Shown here piece by piece: positions 6,190 to 7,680 of a stretch of DNA of 7,680 nucleotides. The notes below the pieces were generated by a model that saw nothing but the letters and a program-made list of their open reading frames with translations, searched no databases and was not told the origin of the DNA. Source of the stretch: Myxococcales bacterium. Lineage in GTDB: Bacteria > Myxococcota_A > Bradymonadia > UBA4248. The stretch is from positions 1-7,680 of the forward strand of contig SFMP01000116.1 of assembly GCA_004554395.1 (NCBI GenBank), in the 5' to 3' direction. A program made the position numbers and the translations under genes. Position 1 is the stretch's first letter. Each line of letters opens with the position of its first letter.

Positions 6190-7680
6190 TTACCAGCAAA
6201 TCGCGATATGGCGCCAATAATCGTCGACTGACGTGCCCTTTTCGGTTTGGCATTCGTCGTATGATGGTCGCGATGGATGCGCCTTTTGGCAAGATTCGAC
6301 GATATCTGCCTCGTTTGGCGATTGGGCGATGCAGGCGATTTGTTGCCAGAGTTGCGATGTAGCGGGCAGTGCCGTTGGCGATGCGCTAAAGTATTGGGAT
6401 CGTTTGGCAATCGTCGCAAAATCGCCGATTTGAGCCGCTTGCGCGACCCAAGCTAACCGGCGTTTCGTCGTCGTACATGGCGATTCCGATGCCGATAGCT
6501 CTGTATCGATCCAAGTCCCGATTTCGACGATTTGTTTCGGCGTGAGGTTGGCTTCGAAGGCGTCACTATAGGCGACGAAGAATTGAGCTGCTGCTGTTGG
6601 CGCGATGGCTGGGCTATACGATTGCATCGCTTGCGCAATGAGCTTTTTATCGGATTCGCCAACGATACCGGCGACTGCCGTAAACGATTGATAGGGGAGC
6701 GAAGGCGTCTTGAGCATCGTCGTGCGAATATAAGATTCGAGCGATTCGCGATCGATTGGAATGGAATTCGATAACTTGAGCATTGTATCGAATGCATGGA
6801 TTTGCGGATGGACGATTCTCGGTTTTTTATTCGTCATTCCCTCCGAAAATCGGTAGGCGCGTTCGTAGTCTCCGAGCGTCCACGCCGTCCAAGCGGCGAT
6901 CATTCGTCGCGGTTGTGTGATGGCGAGTTTTCGGGGCTTCGTCCATTGTCTAAAAGTCTTATCGAGCTTTTGTCGTGCTTTGCCGCGGAAATGCGTCGTG
7001 ATCCACGTATAGAGTTCGCCGTCATTCTCCCACAGCGATTGGGCTTGCGCCGCGATGGTTGGGTTCGAATCGGCCGTGCACGATTTGTATTTTATGAGAC
7101 GATCGACGAAATTATTGCGATAAATTCGCTTTAGCTGTTGTTCGACAGAATGGAGTTCGGCAAATCGATCTTGCGACAAGGCGACGAGATAGATCCCAAA
7201 GACGGTGCAAAATGCATCGTCGGGGAGATGTTCAAATCGGTTTGCGAGCGATTCTAGAGCTTGCGATAACTCGATGAGTCCGCGCGATATCGCAGCATTA
7301 TCTTTCGTTCTCAGAGCCATGGCGAGTTGGCTTTCGATGAGCCCGAAATCGGTCTTTGAGCGATAGGGGATTGTCGTCGATCGGCAGATGATGGCGTTTT
7401 GAGCCGTATCGGGGCGCGGCGTACACTTTTGCGCTTGCGCGACCGAAAGCGGCTCGGAATCGCCGACGACAGCGTGTTCGTCGCTTATCGTCGATGGCGT
7501 CTGAGATGATGGAGTAGAACTAGCGATTTCGACAGGGCTCTCGTGAATAGCGATAGCCGTGGCTGTAGTAGATGAATCGCTTTCGGCAGGGATCTCGTGA
7601 ATAGCGATAGCCGTGGCGGTAGTAGATGAATCGCTTTCGGCAGGGATCTCGTGAATAGCGATAGCCGTGGCGGTAGTAGA
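6190..7680 (-). CDS. Cysteine-containing helical protein with N-terminal Ser/Thr repeats, unknown function (5' end outside window)
   Basis: The minus-strand frame has no stop from 7680 down to the TAA at 6190-6192, giving 496 visible codons. An ATG at 7320 could be taken as the start, but the frame continues upstream in a protein-like way and has no ribosome binding site there, so the start is probably beyond the right edge. The N-terminal visible part is 18-residue repeats (STTATAIAIHEIPAESDS), followed by a Ser/Thr/Pro-rich linker. From about 7425 downward the chain looks folded and mostly helical, with TPR-like stretches such as AWTLGDYERAYRF. There are nine Cys, two just upstream of the 7320 ATG and five in the last 95 residues. 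This would suit an exported protein with disulfides, but the signal sequence would be outside the window. I do not recognise the family. The gene is convergent with the FHA/TonB-like operon, so no shared transcription is implied. Confidence 0.85.
   Translation of the reverse strand, partial: STTATAIAIHEIPAESDSSTTATAIAIHEIPAESDSSTTATAIAIHESPVEIASSTPSSQTPSTISDEHAVVGDSEPLSVAQAQKCTPRPDTAQNAIICRSTTIPYRSKTDFGLIESQLAMALRTKDNAAISRGLIELSQALESLANRFEHLPDDAFCTVFGIYLVALSQDRFAELHSVEQQLKRIYRNNFVDRLIKYKSCTADSNPTIAAQAQSLWENDGELYTWITTHFRGKARQKLDKTFRQWTKPRKLAITQPRRMIAAWTAWTLGDYERAYRFSEGMTNKKPRIVHPQIHAFDTMLKLSNSIPIDRESLESYIRTTMLKTPSLPYQSFTAVAGIVGESDKKLIAQAMQSYSPAIAPTAAAQFFVAYSDAFEANLTPKQIVEIGTWIDTELSASESPCTTTKRRLAWVAQAAQIGDFATIAKRSQYFSASPTALPATSQLWQQIACIAQSPNEADIVESCQKAHPSRPSYDECQTEKGTSVDDYWRHIAICW
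7531..7680 (-). repeat. 54-bp in-frame tandem repeat array
   Basis: Units lie at 7531-7584, 7585-7638 and 7639-7680, the last cut by the window edge. The second and third are identical over the visible 42 bp; the first differs from the second at three positions. Each full unit encodes 18 residues rich in Ser, Thr, Ala and Ile in the minus-strand gene, and 54 is a multiple of three, so copy-number change keeps the frame. The copy next to the unique sequence is the most diverged, as expected if new copies arise inside the array. Confidence 0.95.

Overview
The window looks like a chromosomal segment from a Myxococcota or other deltaproteobacterium-type bacterium. The main evidence is the gene at 3928-5898, which encodes an FHA domain, a TonB-like membrane anchor and a C-terminal domain of the AgmX/PglI (GltG/GltJ) kind. 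That architecture is best known from the Myxococcus gliding and energy-transducer proteins. The assignment rests on this gene family and general style, not on any rRNA or housekeeping marker.

Layout from left to right. (1) 1-1533 (+): the 3' part of a gene entering from the left edge. It begins inside perfect 36-bp coding repeats and encodes a single-pass membrane protein with a large extracytoplasmic region. (2) 1534-1657: a short intergenic region with an inverted repeat directly upstream of a good sigma70-type promoter. (3) 1658-3166 (+): a second single-pass membrane protein, a diverged tandem paralogue of the first. (4) 3167-3644: a 478-bp non-coding region whose first half is an uninterrupted run of seven hairpins (3188-3406). 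(5) 3645-3878 (+): a small exported protein. (6) 3928-5898 (+): the FHA/TonB-like protein, closed by a strong intrinsic terminator at 5914-5944. (7) 5945-6189: a convergent intergenic region holding a 22-bp-stem hairpin. (8) 6190-7680 (-): a cysteine-containing helical protein of unknown function, whose frame stays open through 54-bp coding repeats to the right edge.

How the parts may work together. The small exported protein and the FHA/TonB-like protein probably form one operon: a cytoplasmic phosphothreonine-binding FHA domain is joined through a TonB-like transmembrane helix (with an S-x3-H motif) to a periplasmic partner-binding domain. This suggests a motor-driven transenvelope device sensing a Ser/Thr kinase signal. 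The motor subunits and the kinase are not in the window. The two paralogous membrane proteins upstream share C-terminal signatures (C-x8-C followed by VPSG) that I do not recognise from a named family. The most unusual things here are that paralogue pair, the seven-hairpin array, and the coding repeats at both window edges.
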